Source of the DNA: Rhizobiales bacterium UBA3584 | GTDB taxonomy: Bacteria; Pseudomonadota; Alphaproteobacteria; Rhizobiales; Devosiaceae | Direction: 5' to 3' | Length of the DNA: 64,000 nt | Assembly: GCA_002375765.1 (NCBI GenBank) | Contig: DFMV01000063.1 | Coordinates: 62,001-126,000 of the forward strand | Part shown: positions 1 to 8,651 of the stretch, in pieces | Numbering within the stretch: the stretch's first letter is position 1 | Layout of the letters: every line of letters begins with the position of its first letter | Program-made: the position numbers and the translations under genes | Notes under the pieces: model-generated | What the model was told of the DNA's origin: nothing | Seen by the model: only the letters and a program-made list of their open reading frames with translations | Databases searched by the model: none

Positions 1-365
1 CAATTGGATATGCAAACCATGGCGTCCGCACAGTGCGCGTTGACCATGTACTCGACACTGTCGGCGATCACCTCGCGGGAGGGTAGGGAATAGAGCATCC
101 CGTCATGGCCCATCGCGATGCCGTCATCGACCGCGATCGTGTTGAATTCCTTGGCCACACCACCGGCGCGCTCGATTTCTCGCGCCACCATCTGCCCCAG
201 GTCTTTCAGATGCACATGGCCCGGCACGAACTGGGTGAAAGAATTGACGACGGCAATGATCGGCTTGCCGAAATCGCCATCCTTCATGCCGGTGGCGCGC
301 CAAAGGCCGCGGGCGCCGGCCATGTTGCGGCCATGGGTGGTTGTGCGAGAGCGATATGCGGGCAT
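1..365 (-). CDS. ilvD: dihydroxy-acid dehydratase, N-terminal part (cut by window edge)
   Basis: This gene would make the dehydratase that converts 2,3-dihydroxy-3-methylvalerate or -isovalerate to the 2-oxo acid in isoleucine/valine synthesis, in the cytosol. It is missed as a complete ORF because it runs off the left edge; 121 codons are readable from an ATG at 365. The N-terminus [20 protein letters not shown], then [10 protein letters not shown] and [10 protein letters not shown], follows the E. coli IlvD type closely. The visible part ends at MVCISN, just before the Cys expected to bind the Fe-S cluster. It diverges from the gene at 595, with about 230 bp between the two starts. Identity is near certain from these family motifs; the catalytic C-terminal domain lies outside the window. 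Confidence 0.95.
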   Translation of the reverse strand, partial: MPAYRSRTTTHGRNMAGARGLWRATGMKDGDFGKPIIAVVNSFTQFVPGHVHLKDLGQMVAREIERAGGVAKEFNTIAVDDGIAMGHDGMLYSLPSREVIADSVEYMVNAHCADAMVCISN

Positions 366-486
366 GAGGTCACCTGCGGAAAAAGAAAAATTGTCGGCTC
401 TTGGCCCGTCCCGGTCGGCGTCTCCTCGGGCACCGCCGGAACCACCCCCTATCTCTAACGCCGCTGGGCCGGAGTGTAAAGACAAA

Positions 487-509
487 CCGTACCGTAACGT
501 ACGGTACGG
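487..509. promoter_or_regulatory. perfect inverted repeat, candidate operator between ilvD and a quinoprotein gene
   Basis: The arms CCGTACCGTA (487-496) and TACGGTACGG (500-509) are perfect reverse complements around a 3-nt centre. No T-run follows, so it does not look like a terminator. The compact symmetry and the place in a divergent intergenic region suggest a repressor operator, perhaps TetR-like; the regulator is unknown. Confidence 0.5.
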
Positions 510-594
510 CAGAAATTTGTTCTGCTCGGTTGCCCCGGCGGGCCGGATCGCGCAATAGATCACTTTTTGGAAGTTTCGCCTCGGGGAGGGCCTT

Positions 595-1908
595 ATGTCG
601 GTCTGGACAATCTTGCTGGTGATCGCGGTTCTTGCGGTCGCAATCGTTGGCGGCTTCTATGTGTGGTGGAATACGCGCGTCAAAACGTACACTCCCCAAT
701 TCGGCACAAAGCCGTCCATTCCCTCTGCCCAGCCCCAGGGCGCTGTTCCCATGCTCAAGATGCCGACGGCGCGCGGCTGGGTTGGCGGCGCCAAACCAAG
801 AACGGCGGCGGGCCTCAAGGTCGCCGTGTTCGCCGAGAAACTCAAGCACCCCCGCTGGGTCTATGCGCTGCCCAATGGCGATGTGCTGGTCGCTGAATCT
901 GCAACCATTCCCCGTAAGGTCAGCGGCTTCATGGATTACGCCATGAACCGCACCATGAAACGGGCGGGGGCGACGTTTCCCAATGCCAATCAGATCACGC
1001 TGTTGCGTGACGCGGATGGCGACGGTGTGCCCGAAATCCGCGAAGTGTTCCTCAAGGGCCAGCACCAGCCTTTCGGCATGGCCCTGATCGGCTCGACTCT
1101 CTATGTGGGCAATTCCAACAGCGTTGTTGCTTTCCCCTATGAGGATGGCCAGACCAGCATCGAGGCTCAGGGCAAGACCATTTTCACAATGAAGGATGGC
1201 GGCCACTGGACCCGGAACCTTATCCCCAGCGCCGACGGAACCAAGCTCTATGTTGCGATCGGTTCACTGTCCAACATTGCTGAAGAAGGCTTTGAAGTCG
1301 AGGAGGGTCGGGCCTGCATTGTCGAGCTCGATCTGACGACAGGCCAGAATCGCGAGTTTGCCGGCGGCCTGCGCAACCCGGTCGGCATGGCCTGGGAACC
1401 GACGGACGGGAAATTGTGGACTGTCGTCAACGAGCGTGATGGTCTGGGCGACGAAACACCTCCTGACTATCTGACTTCTGTAAAAGATGGCGGCTTTTAC
1501 GGATGGCCCTATTCGTATTGGGGCGACACGGTCGACGACCGCGTGCAGCCGCAGCGGACCGATCTGGTCGCCAAGGCAACGGCGCCCGATTATGCACTTG
1601 GCGGGCATACGGCTTCGCTGGGGCTGTGCTGGCTGCCGGCCGGTACGCTCCCTGGTCTTCCTGAGGGCATGGTGATCGGTCAGCACGGCTCCTGGAACCG
1701 CTCGAAGCTTTCGGGCTACAAGGTTATTCTCGTGCCCTTTAAGGACGGAAAGCCGTCAGGCGAACCCATTGAAATCCTTGGCGGCTTCCTTTCCGAGGAT
1801 GAGAAATTCTCCAATGGCCGCCCGGTGGGCGTCGCTCTCGCCAAGGATGGTGCATTGCTGGTTGCCGACGACGTTGGTCACATCGTCTGGCGCGTAACCG
1901 CCGCTTAG
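595..1908 (+). CDS. membrane-anchored PQQ-dependent sugar (sorbosone/glucose-type) dehydrogenase
   Basis: This is a 437-aa beta-propeller protein of the glucose/sorbosone dehydrogenase family, which oxidises aldoses in the periplasm using PQQ or a related quinone. A hydrophobic segment at residues 5-25 should act as an uncleaved N-terminal anchor. Family blocks visible in order are [39 protein letters not shown] and [12 protein letters not shown]. The ATG has a strong GGGGAGGG site about 5 nt upstream. There is no cytochrome c domain, unlike the related gene at 6124. The stop overlaps the convergent YjbR gene by 4 nt. The exact sugar substrate cannot be read from the sequence, and PQQ use is a family inference. 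Confidence 0.85.
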   Translation: MSVWTILLVIAVLAVAIVGGFYVWWNTRVKTYTPQFGTKPSIPSAQPQGAVPMLKMPTARGWVGGAKPRTAAGLKVAVFAEKLKHPRWVYALPNGDVLVAESATIPRKVSGFMDYAMNRTMKRAGATFPNANQITLLRDADGDGVPEIREVFLKGQHQPFGMALIGSTLYVGNSNSVVAFPYEDGQTSIEAQGKTIFTMKDGGHWTRNLIPSADGTKLYVAIGSLSNIAEEGFEVEEGRACIVELDLTTGQNREFAGGLRNPVGMAWEPTDGKLWTVVNERDGLGDETPPDYLTSVKDGGFYGWPYSYWGDTVDDRVQPQRTDLVAKATAPDYALGGHTASLGLCWLPAGTLPGLPEGMVIGQHGSWNRSKLSGYKVILVPFKDGKPSGEPIEILGGFLSEDEKFSNGRPVGVALAKDGALLVADDVGHIVWRVTAA

Positions 1909-2270
1909 TCGGTGATCCCGATTTCCTGACGCGCCTTGCGCGTCAGGCCGGCGGCCACAAGCGCATAGGAGCGCTTCACATAGGCTTCGAGTTCGGACGC
2001 GGACAGCGGTGCTCCTTCCGCGACCGATACCCATTTGCGCTTGGCAAAATAGGGAGCCTGGTCGACGCCATCGAGCGTTGTGAGCAGTTCAAAGCTCTCT
2101 TCGGTGCATTTGAAGGTGACATGCGCTTCATCCTTGTCGGCGCTCAAAAGAACGAACACCTTGCCGCCGACCTTGGCGACATGGGACTCCCACTGATCGA
2201 CCAGTGAGGTCCCCGCCATTGCCAAAACGAAGGTCTCAAAACCCTTCTTGCCGAAGATACCGGCGGCCAT
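1905..2270 (-). CDS. MmcQ/YjbR family protein
   Basis: This 121-aa protein belongs to the MmcQ/YjbR (CyaY-like fold) family, whose members are small cytosolic proteins annotated as DNA-binding on structural grounds. The family pattern is visible in the FKCTEESFELLTT block, the YFAKRKWVSV block typical of the middle of the fold, and the final helix ELEAYVKRSYALVAAGL. No catalytic residues are known. It lies just upstream of the PreP-like gene's stop on the same strand, separated by 3 nt, so they may share a transcript. Function in the cell is unknown. Confidence 0.8.
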   Translation of the reverse strand: MAAGIFGKKGFETFVLAMAGTSLVDQWESHVAKVGGKVFVLLSADKDEAHVTFKCTEESFELLTTLDGVDQAPYFAKRKWVSVAEGAPLSASELEAYVKRSYALVAAGLTRKARQEIGITD

Positions 2271-2273
2271 GAT

Positions 2274-5177
2274 TCACAGCACCTTGGAAACGGCGAGAAA
2301 TCCGTTCCGCTCGCGGTTTGCGGCAGTTATCGATTTCTCCGATCCCATGGCAACGATATGCCCGTTGCGGGCGACTTCATCGAGAAGATCCGCCGCCTTC
2401 GCGAAATCGGCTTCAGAGGTCGAGAGCACCTGCTCGCGGCGCTTTTGCCGGTAGTCTTCGGTCACGCCCGTCAGCGTCCGAACCAGCGCGGTATAGCCCT
2501 TGGCATCGGGCAGAAGATAAGGGTCGAGATCACCGATTGTGCCGATGATGGAACGGGCGATGTCGGACTGTGAAACGCCCTTGCGCAGATAGGCAGGGGC
2601 GGCGTCGTAGATCTCGAGCGTTGCGACCAGATTGGGGTCGCGATAGGAGCCGAACGCATAGGTGTCGGCGAGAGGATTGAAGCTCGCGAACCCTCCATAC
2701 GCTCCGCCTTCGACGCGAACCTTGTCCCAGAGATAGGTGGTGCCGAGATATTTGGTGACCACCGACAGCGCGCCCGACGGCTCATGGCCGAGCGCCTTGA
2801 GGTTCACCCCCTTGGCAACGTAGTTGACCTGAGCCGGAATGGTCAGGCCCTCATTGGCCGGATGGGGCAGGGGCGACCAGTCGGCCCGGACAAAATCGTG
2901 ACGCGGGAGACGCTGGATGAAGGCTCTGAGCTCGTCCGCAAACCCCGGCCATGCCGCACCATCGGTTGTGACATTGGCAATTGCCGCATTGGCGTTGATG
3001 AGATGGGCGCGAATATCCTCAAGCGCCGATTGGACCGAAGCCCAGTCGTTCTCGATCTTTTGCGCCAACTCACGCAGGAACAGCAATTGGGTGACGCCGC
3101 CAGTCTGCTCGGATAGCCAATCGGCTTCGTGCAGCGAGGCGCGGAGCCGGGTGAAGACATATTGGTGGCCCGAAGGGACAAGCGAGGCCTCGGTTCGCGC
3201 CTTGTCTTCCGCAACGATCTGACGGATGCGATCGCGATTGTCCAGCCGGGCATCGGTCAGGATATCATGAACGATATCAAGCATCTCATTGGTTTTATCG
3301 GACGTGGCCTTGGCCCGGAGGATCAAAAAGGCAGCCGCTTCGTCGCTGTCGAGGATTGCCGAATTGAGGCGCGAAATCCCGATGCCGCCAGTCGAGCGCC
3401 CGATGCGCTGTGTGAGCGCGACGAAATCGGCTTTGGAGGTTCCGGTCTGCTTGAGTGCGCGGGAAAACAGCGGGAGATAAGGCAGCAGCTCGCGCGGCAG
3501 GGTTTTGAGATCGAAGCCAAGATCGAGATAGACGATACCGTTTGTGGCGATGTCGTGATAGAGCGTCCGCACACCCTCAACTGCCAATTCCTCAGTGGGG
3601 ATGCTCATCCCCTCGCGCGGCAGATCGTCCACTGTCAGGGTCGGAATTTTCGCGAGCTCTTCGGGCTTGTCGGGAGTGTTCTGCAGGGCCTTGAGCTTCT
3701 TGGTGGTCTCGACCGCGGCGATGATGTCGTCGTCGTTCATCGCCGCGCGCGCAGCATCGAGCCGTGCCCGTTCGACCGCCTCTTCGCGCTCGGCCTGCTC
3801 CGGATCGGGGCGCAGGACCAGAGTGGTGCGGTGGGTGTTGTCGAGCAGATTGGTGCGAATGAGATTTTCGATAACCTTCTCACCCGAGGCGATGCGGGCC
3901 TTGAGGCTCGTCAGCGCCTTTTCAAAGCGCAGCCCGTCGAGCGGATCGCGGCCATAAAGCCAGTTGCTCAAGGCGCCGAAAAAGTAAGCAATTCCGCGAG
4001 GATAGCCGCCGGTGTTCCGTTCGCGCAACTCGAACTCCAGCGAGTTGAGCGTCGCTTCAATCGTCGCATCATCAATGCCATGCTCGGCCAGATGGGCGAG
4101 GGTGTTGAGGATCAGGGTCTCGATCCGGTCCGCATCGTCCCCATCCGCGCCCCGCAAGCCGAAATTGAGAACCGGCTGGGACAATTCGATGGCCGAGGAA
4201 ATGATGGCTTCACCCAGCCCGGATTCGATCAGGGCCTTGTGCAGCGGCGCCGCGGAATTGCCGACCAGTGCGCGGCGCATGACAGTGCGAGCCAGCTGTT
4301 CCTCGATGTCATCGGTCGGATCGACCATCCAGTTCAGTGTGACGAAGGACGATCGCTTGTTGGCGTCGTCGGCCGGATAGGTCTTTTCATAGCGACGCGG
4401 CGCATCGAAGCGCTTTTGTGGCGTATGTGCCGGTGCTTTATCGCCTCTTTCAAAGCGCGAGATCACGGCATCGAGCAGTTCAAGCCGCTTCTCGGGGTCG
4501 TCGTTTCCGTAGAAAATGATCTGGGCGTTGGAAGGGTGATAGTAGCGTTTGTGGAAATCTCTGAACTGTTCGTAGGTCAGGTCGGGCATGACCCGCGGAT
4601 CGCCGCCACTATAATTGGAATAGACTGCGTCGGGGAAAAGTGATTGCAGCGCGTAGGCGTAATTGACCTGGTCAGGTGACGAAAAGCCGCCCTTCATTTC
4701 ATTGAAAACCACGCCCTTGAAGATCAGCGGGTCATCGGGGCTTTCGGCCTCGTAATGCCAGCCCTCCTGCTGGAAGGTTTCGCGGGTCAGGAGCGGAAAA
4801 AACACCGCGTCCAGATAAACTTCGGTCAAGTTGTAGAAATCCGCGAGGTTCTGGCTGGCCACCGGATAGACGGTCTTGTCCGGAAAGGTCATCGCGTTGA
4901 GGAAGGTGTGCAGAGAACCTTTGAGCATCTCGACAAACGGCTTTTTGACGGGGAACTTTTCCGAGCCGCAAAGCACTGAATGCTCGAGAATGTGGGGCAA
5001 GCCGGTGGAATCGTCGGGTGGGGTGGCAAAGGATACGCCGAACACCTTGTTCTCGTCGTCGTTAATGAGCGAAAGTACCTCTGCGCCGGTCTTTTTGTGC
5101 CGGTAATGGCGCACCAAGGCGTTGACCTCGTCGATCTGCTCTTCGGCGATCAACTCATAGGCGGGGTGGTGCGACAT
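2274..5177 (-). CDS. PreP-type M16C zinc metallopeptidase (presequence protease family)
   Basis: This is a 967-aa member of the large M16C insulinase-like family, clam-shell proteases that degrade short unfolded peptides. The inverted zinc motif HILEH is at residues 62-66, inside TGLPHILEHSVLCGSEKFP, which is diagnostic of the PreP branch. The downstream NEMKGGFSSPDQ block fits the usual helix of the active-site half. The length matches single-chain PreP proteins with four homologous domains. I chose the ATG at 5177 (MSHHPAYELI) because AGAGGAGC lies just upstream. The frame stays open for 79 codons further upstream, but that stretch shows no family similarity. It diverges from the secreted protein at 5333. 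Confidence 0.93.
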   Translation of the reverse strand: MSHHPAYELIAEEQIDEVNALVRHYRHKKTGAEVLSLINDDENKVFGVSFATPPDDSTGLPHILEHSVLCGSEKFPVKKPFVEMLKGSLHTFLNAMTFPDKTVYPVASQNLADFYNLTEVYLDAVFFPLLTRETFQQEGWHYEAESPDDPLIFKGVVFNEMKGGFSSPDQVNYAYALQSLFPDAVYSNYSGGDPRVMPDLTYEQFRDFHKRYYHPSNAQIIFYGNDDPEKRLELLDAVISRFERGDKAPAHTPQKRFDAPRRYEKTYPADDANKRSSFVTLNWMVDPTDDIEEQLARTVMRRALVGNSAAPLHKALIESGLGEAIISSAIELSQPVLNFGLRGADGDDADRIETLILNTLAHLAEHGIDDATIEATLNSLEFELRERNTGGYPRGIAYFFGALSNWLYGRDPLDGLRFEKALTSLKARIASGEKVIENLIRTNLLDNTHRTTLVLRPDPEQAEREEAVERARLDAARAAMNDDDIIAAVETTKKLKALQNTPDKPEELAKIPTLTVDDLPREGMSIPTEELAVEGVRTLYHDIATNGIVYLDLGFDLKTLPRELLPYLPLFSRALKQTGTSKADFVALTQRIGRSTGGIGISRLNSAILDSDEAAAFLILRAKATSDKTNEMLDIVHDILTDARLDNRDRIRQIVAEDKARTEASLVPSGHQYVFTRLRASLHEADWLSEQTGGVTQLLFLRELAQKIENDWASVQSALEDIRAHLINANAAIANVTTDGAAWPGFADELRAFIQRLPRHDFVRADWSPLPHPANEGLTIPAQVNYVAKGVNLKALGHEPSGALSVVTKYLGTTYLWDKVRVEGGAYGGFASFNPLADTYAFGSYRDPNLVATLEIYDAAPAYLRKGVSQSDIARSIIGTIGDLDPYLLPDAKGYTALVRTLTGVTEDYRQKRREQVLSTSEADFAKAADLLDEVARNGHIVAMGSEKSITAANRERNGFLAVSKVL

Positions 5178-5332
5178 GGAGGGCTCCTCTTGGGCGGGAC
5201 GTGTGCGACAATGTAGGAGTGAGCATGGCCGCTGCCAACCTCCCGCAAACAATGTCGTGAAAATGTATGGACTTGAGCGTTCGGGGCCACCACATTGATC
5301 AATAATGAAAAATATCGCGGGAGACCGGGCGG

Positions 5333-5971
5333 ATGAATCGATTTGGGTTGGCGGCGATGATGGCTTTGGCTGGATTTTCGGCTGCCCCGATACCCGCGCT
5401 GGCCCAGACCGCACCCGAACGTTGCGCCGCTATCGGACCGGCGAGCGAGCGGCTTGCCTGCTATGATTCGATTTTTCGTTCGGGTCAGTTCACCGGCGGC
5501 AATGGCGAGACCGATGCCGATCAGGGGCTCTGGACGAGTGGCATCGAGGTTTCCCAGATCGAGGGAACGGAGGTGCCATTTGCAACGCTCGAATCCGAGC
5601 AGCTGATTCCCGCACTTGCCGGTGGGCGAGCGCCGGCTCGCCTGACGGTGTTGTGCGTCGATGGCGAGACCACGCTTCAGTTCAGCTTTGCCGGCTCGGC
5701 CATGGGCACTCCGACGTCCAATAGCGCCGCGATCACGCTCCAATACGACCGCCAGCCCCCCAGGACCCAATCGGTCGATCTGTCCCCCGATCGGCTGGCT
5801 ATCGGATTTTTCGAAACCGAAGAAGCTCGGGCGGTGATCGGGCAACTGCAACAGACCCAGCGGCTGTTGGTGCGCGCCACGCCGCAGTCCCAGCGCTCGG
5901 TGACGGTCAGTTTCCGGCTCGAGGGAATCGAGACGGCACTGCAGCCGGTCCGCTTGGCCTGCGGATGGTAA
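5333..5971 (+). CDS. secreted VasI/TagO-like protein of unknown function
   Basis: This 212-aa protein has a clear signal peptide ending near ALAQ (residue 25). The mature N-terminus carries Cys31 and Cys43 in the pattern CxxI-x6-RLxCYDSIF, the hallmark of the VasI/TagO family first named from type VI secretion clusters. No other type VI secretion gene is in this window, so the link to that system is only by family resemblance. The rest is a beta-rich domain without recognisable catalytic residues. GGGAGACC precedes the ATG. It sits alone between the divergent protease gene and the quinoprotein at 6124. Periplasmic or outer-membrane-associated location is inferred. Confidence 0.65.
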   Translation: MNRFGLAAMMALAGFSAAPIPALAQTAPERCAAIGPASERLACYDSIFRSGQFTGGNGETDADQGLWTSGIEVSQIEGTEVPFATLESEQLIPALAGGRAPARLTVLCVDGETTLQFSFAGSAMGTPTSNSAAITLQYDRQPPRTQSVDLSPDRLAIGFFETEEARAVIGQLQQTQRLLVRATPQSQRSVTVSFRLEGIETALQPVRLACGW

Positions 5972-6026
5972 AGGCAACGCCTTAAGCCGTCACATTTATT
6001 TAATGCAAGTAAAGTTTGATTGTTGT

Positions 6027-6051
6027 GGAACGCACTCGCCGCTTGTACGTT
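6027..6051 (+). promoter_or_regulatory. candidate EcfG/RpoE2 general stress response promoter
   Basis: GGAAC at 6027-6031 and CGTT at 6048-6051 are separated by exactly 16 nt. This matches the alphaproteobacterial EcfG (RpoE2) consensus GGAAC-N16-CGTT known from Sinorhizobium and relatives. It sits about 72 bp upstream of the start codon at 6124, on the right strand. Confidence 0.6.
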
Positions 6052-6123
6052 TTCTGACGGGCAGCCGCATCGTTTTTGTGGCCGCAGACTCATAACTTTT
6101 TCAAAATTTACAGGAGATTGCTC

Positions 6124-8022
6124 ATGGCTACGCGACATTCAGCACGCGGAGGCAGGACTCCGGTTGCGAAGGCGTTTATGGGAGGCGCGGTTGCCGCTGC
6201 CCTCATGCTGTCCACGAGCATGGTGTCCGCACAGGTTACGCCAGTCGAAATCGAAAGTGGCGACAATTCTTTGTTTTCCTCTCGCGTACTGACCACTGAT
6301 CTTTCCAATCCGTGGGCGCTGCGCTGGGGTCCGGACGACATGATCTGGGTCACCGAGCGCACCAGCGGTGAAGTTACCCGCGTCGATCCGACGACGGGAG
6401 CCCAGCAGCTGCTCCTCACGCTCGATGACGTTTATACCGGGCCACAGCACGAGGGCCTGCTGGGTATGGCGCTCCATCCCGAACTGCTCGAGGGCACGGG
6501 GAATGACTACGTCTATATCGGCTACACGATAAACAACGGCACGGCCGAAGAGCCCGACCCCTCCGCCCAGATCGTGCGCTTCACCTACGACGAAAGCCTC
6601 CAGCAACTCGTCGATCCGATGGTCCTGATCGAGGGCCTGCCGGCGTGGAACGATCACAACGCTGGGCGCGTCGTATTTGGACCTGACGACAAGCTCTATT
6701 ATTCGATCGGCGAACAGGGCGCCAATTTCGGTCGCAACCTGCGCCGGCCCAATCTGGCCCAGGCCCTGCCGACCCAGGATGAGGTCGAGAGCGAAGATTG
6801 GCACACCTATTCAGGCAAGATATTGCGGCTAAACCTCGACGGCTCGATTCCCGAGGACAATCCCGAGATCGAAGGCGTCAAAAGCCACATCCTGAGCTAT
6901 GGGCATCGCAATCCCCAGGGCATCGATTTCGGACCCGATAGTACGCTCTATGAAACCGAGCATGGTCCTGCCAGCGGCGACGAATTAAACATCATCGAGC
7001 CCGGCGGCAATTACGGCTGGCCCAATGTTTCTGGCTATATCGACGATCAGGCCTACACCTATATCAATTGGAGCGAAGCGCCCGAGGATGTGGACCAGAA
7101 CGCCGACCCGCTGCCCGAAAGCGTGCCGCAGTTCGCAGAAAGCGACTTTGAAGGCGACATGGTCGATCCGCTGGCGGCCTATTGGGTGGTTGAGAACGAT
7201 TATCCGATCGGGGAAATCTGCGGCTATATCTGTGATCCCACCATCGCTCCGTCTTCTGTCCGTTACTATGACGCGGGCGAGAACGGCATCGCCGAATGGG
7301 ACAATTCGCTGCTGATCCCGACCCTCAAGCACGGCACGCTTTATGTGCAGGCGCTGAGCGAAGATGGAACGGAGGCTGAGGGCCTGCCGACCGCCTGGCT
7401 TTCGACCCAGAACCGCTATCGCGACGTCATCGTTTCGCCCGACGGCAGGACGGTGTTCATCGCAACGGACGCGTTTGGCTCGGCCGCGCAGAAATTCGGC
7501 GAGGGGCTCAACACGTCCGTGTTGCACAATCCCGGTTCGATCCTGATGTTCACCTATGGTGAAGAAGGCGGCGGTCTGGGCCTTGTCGAAGGCAATGACC
7601 ACGACGCCGCGCCAGCCACAGATGGGGCCGCGGGCCCGGCAGAATGGGAAGATCCCAACACCGGGAACGAATCTGCGCCCGCCGAAGGTGAAATGGGCGA
7701 CGAAGCGGCTGCCGGTGCCATCACCAGCGAGTCTGACGTCACCGAAGTCGCCAATCTGGGCGCCCCCAAATTTGCCGCCAATTGCGCCATGTGCCATGGC
7801 GCCGGCGGGCAGGGGGGAGCCGGTGCGGTGCTGGCCGGAAACGAAAATCTGGCGGACGCCAGCTTCGTTGCCAACACCATCGTCCACGGCTTTGGCTACA
7901 TGCCCGCTTTCGGCAGCCAGTTCAGCGACGAAGACATCGCCCAGATCGGGACGTATATCCGCAATTCGTGGGGCAATGATTTCGGCGTGCTGACGACCGA
8001 AGACGTTCAAGCGGCCCGCTAG
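6124..8022 (+). CDS. soluble-type PQQ glucose dehydrogenase (GdhB-like) fused to a cytochrome c domain
   Basis: This 632-aa periplasmic protein should oxidise glucose or similar aldoses with PQQ and pass electrons to its own haem. A signal peptide ends near residue 36 (MVSAQ). The N-terminal beta-propeller resembles Acinetobacter GdhB: AWNDHNAGR with His178 as the likely catalytic base, KILRLNLDGSIPEDNP, GHRNPQGIDF and GGNYGWPNVSGY. An acidic linker leads to a class I cytochrome c domain with CAMCH at residues 554-558 and the likely axial Met593 in YMPAFG. The start at 6124 has CAGGAG upstream; an in-frame ATG at 6076 lacks one. A GGAAC-N16-CGTT promoter precedes it and a strong terminator follows. 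Acinetobacter GdhB itself lacks the haem domain. Confidence 0.9.
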   Translation: MATRHSARGGRTPVAKAFMGGAVAAALMLSTSMVSAQVTPVEIESGDNSLFSSRVLTTDLSNPWALRWGPDDMIWVTERTSGEVTRVDPTTGAQQLLLTLDDVYTGPQHEGLLGMALHPELLEGTGNDYVYIGYTINNGTAEEPDPSAQIVRFTYDESLQQLVDPMVLIEGLPAWNDHNAGRVVFGPDDKLYYSIGEQGANFGRNLRRPNLAQALPTQDEVESEDWHTYSGKILRLNLDGSIPEDNPEIEGVKSHILSYGHRNPQGIDFGPDSTLYETEHGPASGDELNIIEPGGNYGWPNVSGYIDDQAYTYINWSEAPEDVDQNADPLPESVPQFAESDFEGDMVDPLAAYWVVENDYPIGEICGYICDPTIAPSSVRYYDAGENGIAEWDNSLLIPTLKHGTLYVQALSEDGTEAEGLPTAWLSTQNRYRDVIVSPDGRTVFIATDAFGSAAQKFGEGLNTSVLHNPGSILMFTYGEEGGGLGLVEGNDHDAAPATDGAAGPAEWEDPNTGNESAPAEGEMGDEAAAGAITSESDVTEVANLGAPKFAANCAMCHGAGGQGGAGAVLAGNENLADASFVANTIVHGFGYMPAFGSQFSDEDIAQIGTYIRNSWGNDFGVLTTEDVQAAR

Positions 8023-8054
8023 TGTGCGGTGCCTCTAACCCAAGGTTCTGGAAA

Positions 8055-8083
8055 GGCGGGAGCGATCCCGCCTTTTTCTTTTT
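8055..8083 (+). terminator. Rho-independent terminator after the GDH-cytochrome gene
   Basis: The stem GGCGGGA (8055-8061) pairs with TCCCGCC (8066-8072) around the loop GCGA and is followed by TTTTTCTTTTT. This is a textbook intrinsic terminator 33 bp after the stop codon. Confidence 0.93.
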
Positions 8084-8144
8084 GTCGTGTCGGAACGGAA
8101 TAGGCTGCCGCGTCCTTGAGGAGGAACATGAGAGGAGAACCATT

Positions 8145-8528
8145 ATGGCGCATTTAAAGGACAAGGTTTCGTCGGCCATCATCGCGGTCGGCGACATAGA
8201 GCGCGCGCGCAAATTCTACAGCGAAACGCTCGGCCTCGAACTGGAGGAGGACGGGATGGGCGGCGTGCTGGTGTACAAGACGGGCAGTACCCGTCTGCTC
8301 GTCTATCCCTCCGACTTTGCCGGCACCAACAAGGCCAACGCCGTGGTCTTCGATTGCGGAGGGGATATTGAGGGGATTGTAGAAAGCCTGCGCGGCAAGG
8401 GCGTCACCTTCGAGCACTATCCCGACATGGGCCTCGATTTCGAGAACGGCATCCACAGCTCGGGCGACTTCAAGATGGTCTGGTTCAAGGATCCCGACGG
8501 CAACATCTTGCACTTGAACAGTGCTTGA
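8145..8528 (+). CDS. VOC (glyoxalase/bleomycin-resistance fold) family protein
   Basis: This 127-aa protein has the paired beta-alpha-beta-beta-beta modules of the vicinal oxygen chelate superfamily. Typical landmarks are VGDIERARKFYSETLGLEL at the start of module one and MVWFKDPDGNILHLNSA at the end of module two. The substrate cannot be told from sequence. The ATG at 8145 has AGAGGAG 6 nt upstream. The reading frame is open back to 8022, but that stretch contains the preceding gene's terminator. A GC-rich hairpin (8544-8551 with 8558-8565) follows the stop without a T-run. Confidence 0.85.
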   Translation: MAHLKDKVSSAIIAVGDIERARKFYSETLGLELEEDGMGGVLVYKTGSTRLLVYPSDFAGTNKANAVVFDCGGDIEGIVESLRGKGVTFEHYPDMGLDFENGIHSSGDFKMVWFKDPDGNILHLNSA

Positions 8529-8651
8529 ACGCGCCGGTTGAAGGGGCGGAACTGTGTTTCCGCCCTCAGGTTCGGCTTCATGGCAGAAGCGGCCGCCGGG
8601 AATCAGATGGTCAATGATTTCCGGTGCATTTGATCGTCACAATTGGGCCGA

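Noticed and set aside
5178..5414. 79-codon extension of the PreP-like protein
   Set aside because: The extension has no similarity, overlaps the divergent gene's start, and the AGGAGC site supports ATG 5177.
8544..8565. hairpin after the VOC gene as a terminator
   Set aside because: The stem is good but no T-run follows on either strand.
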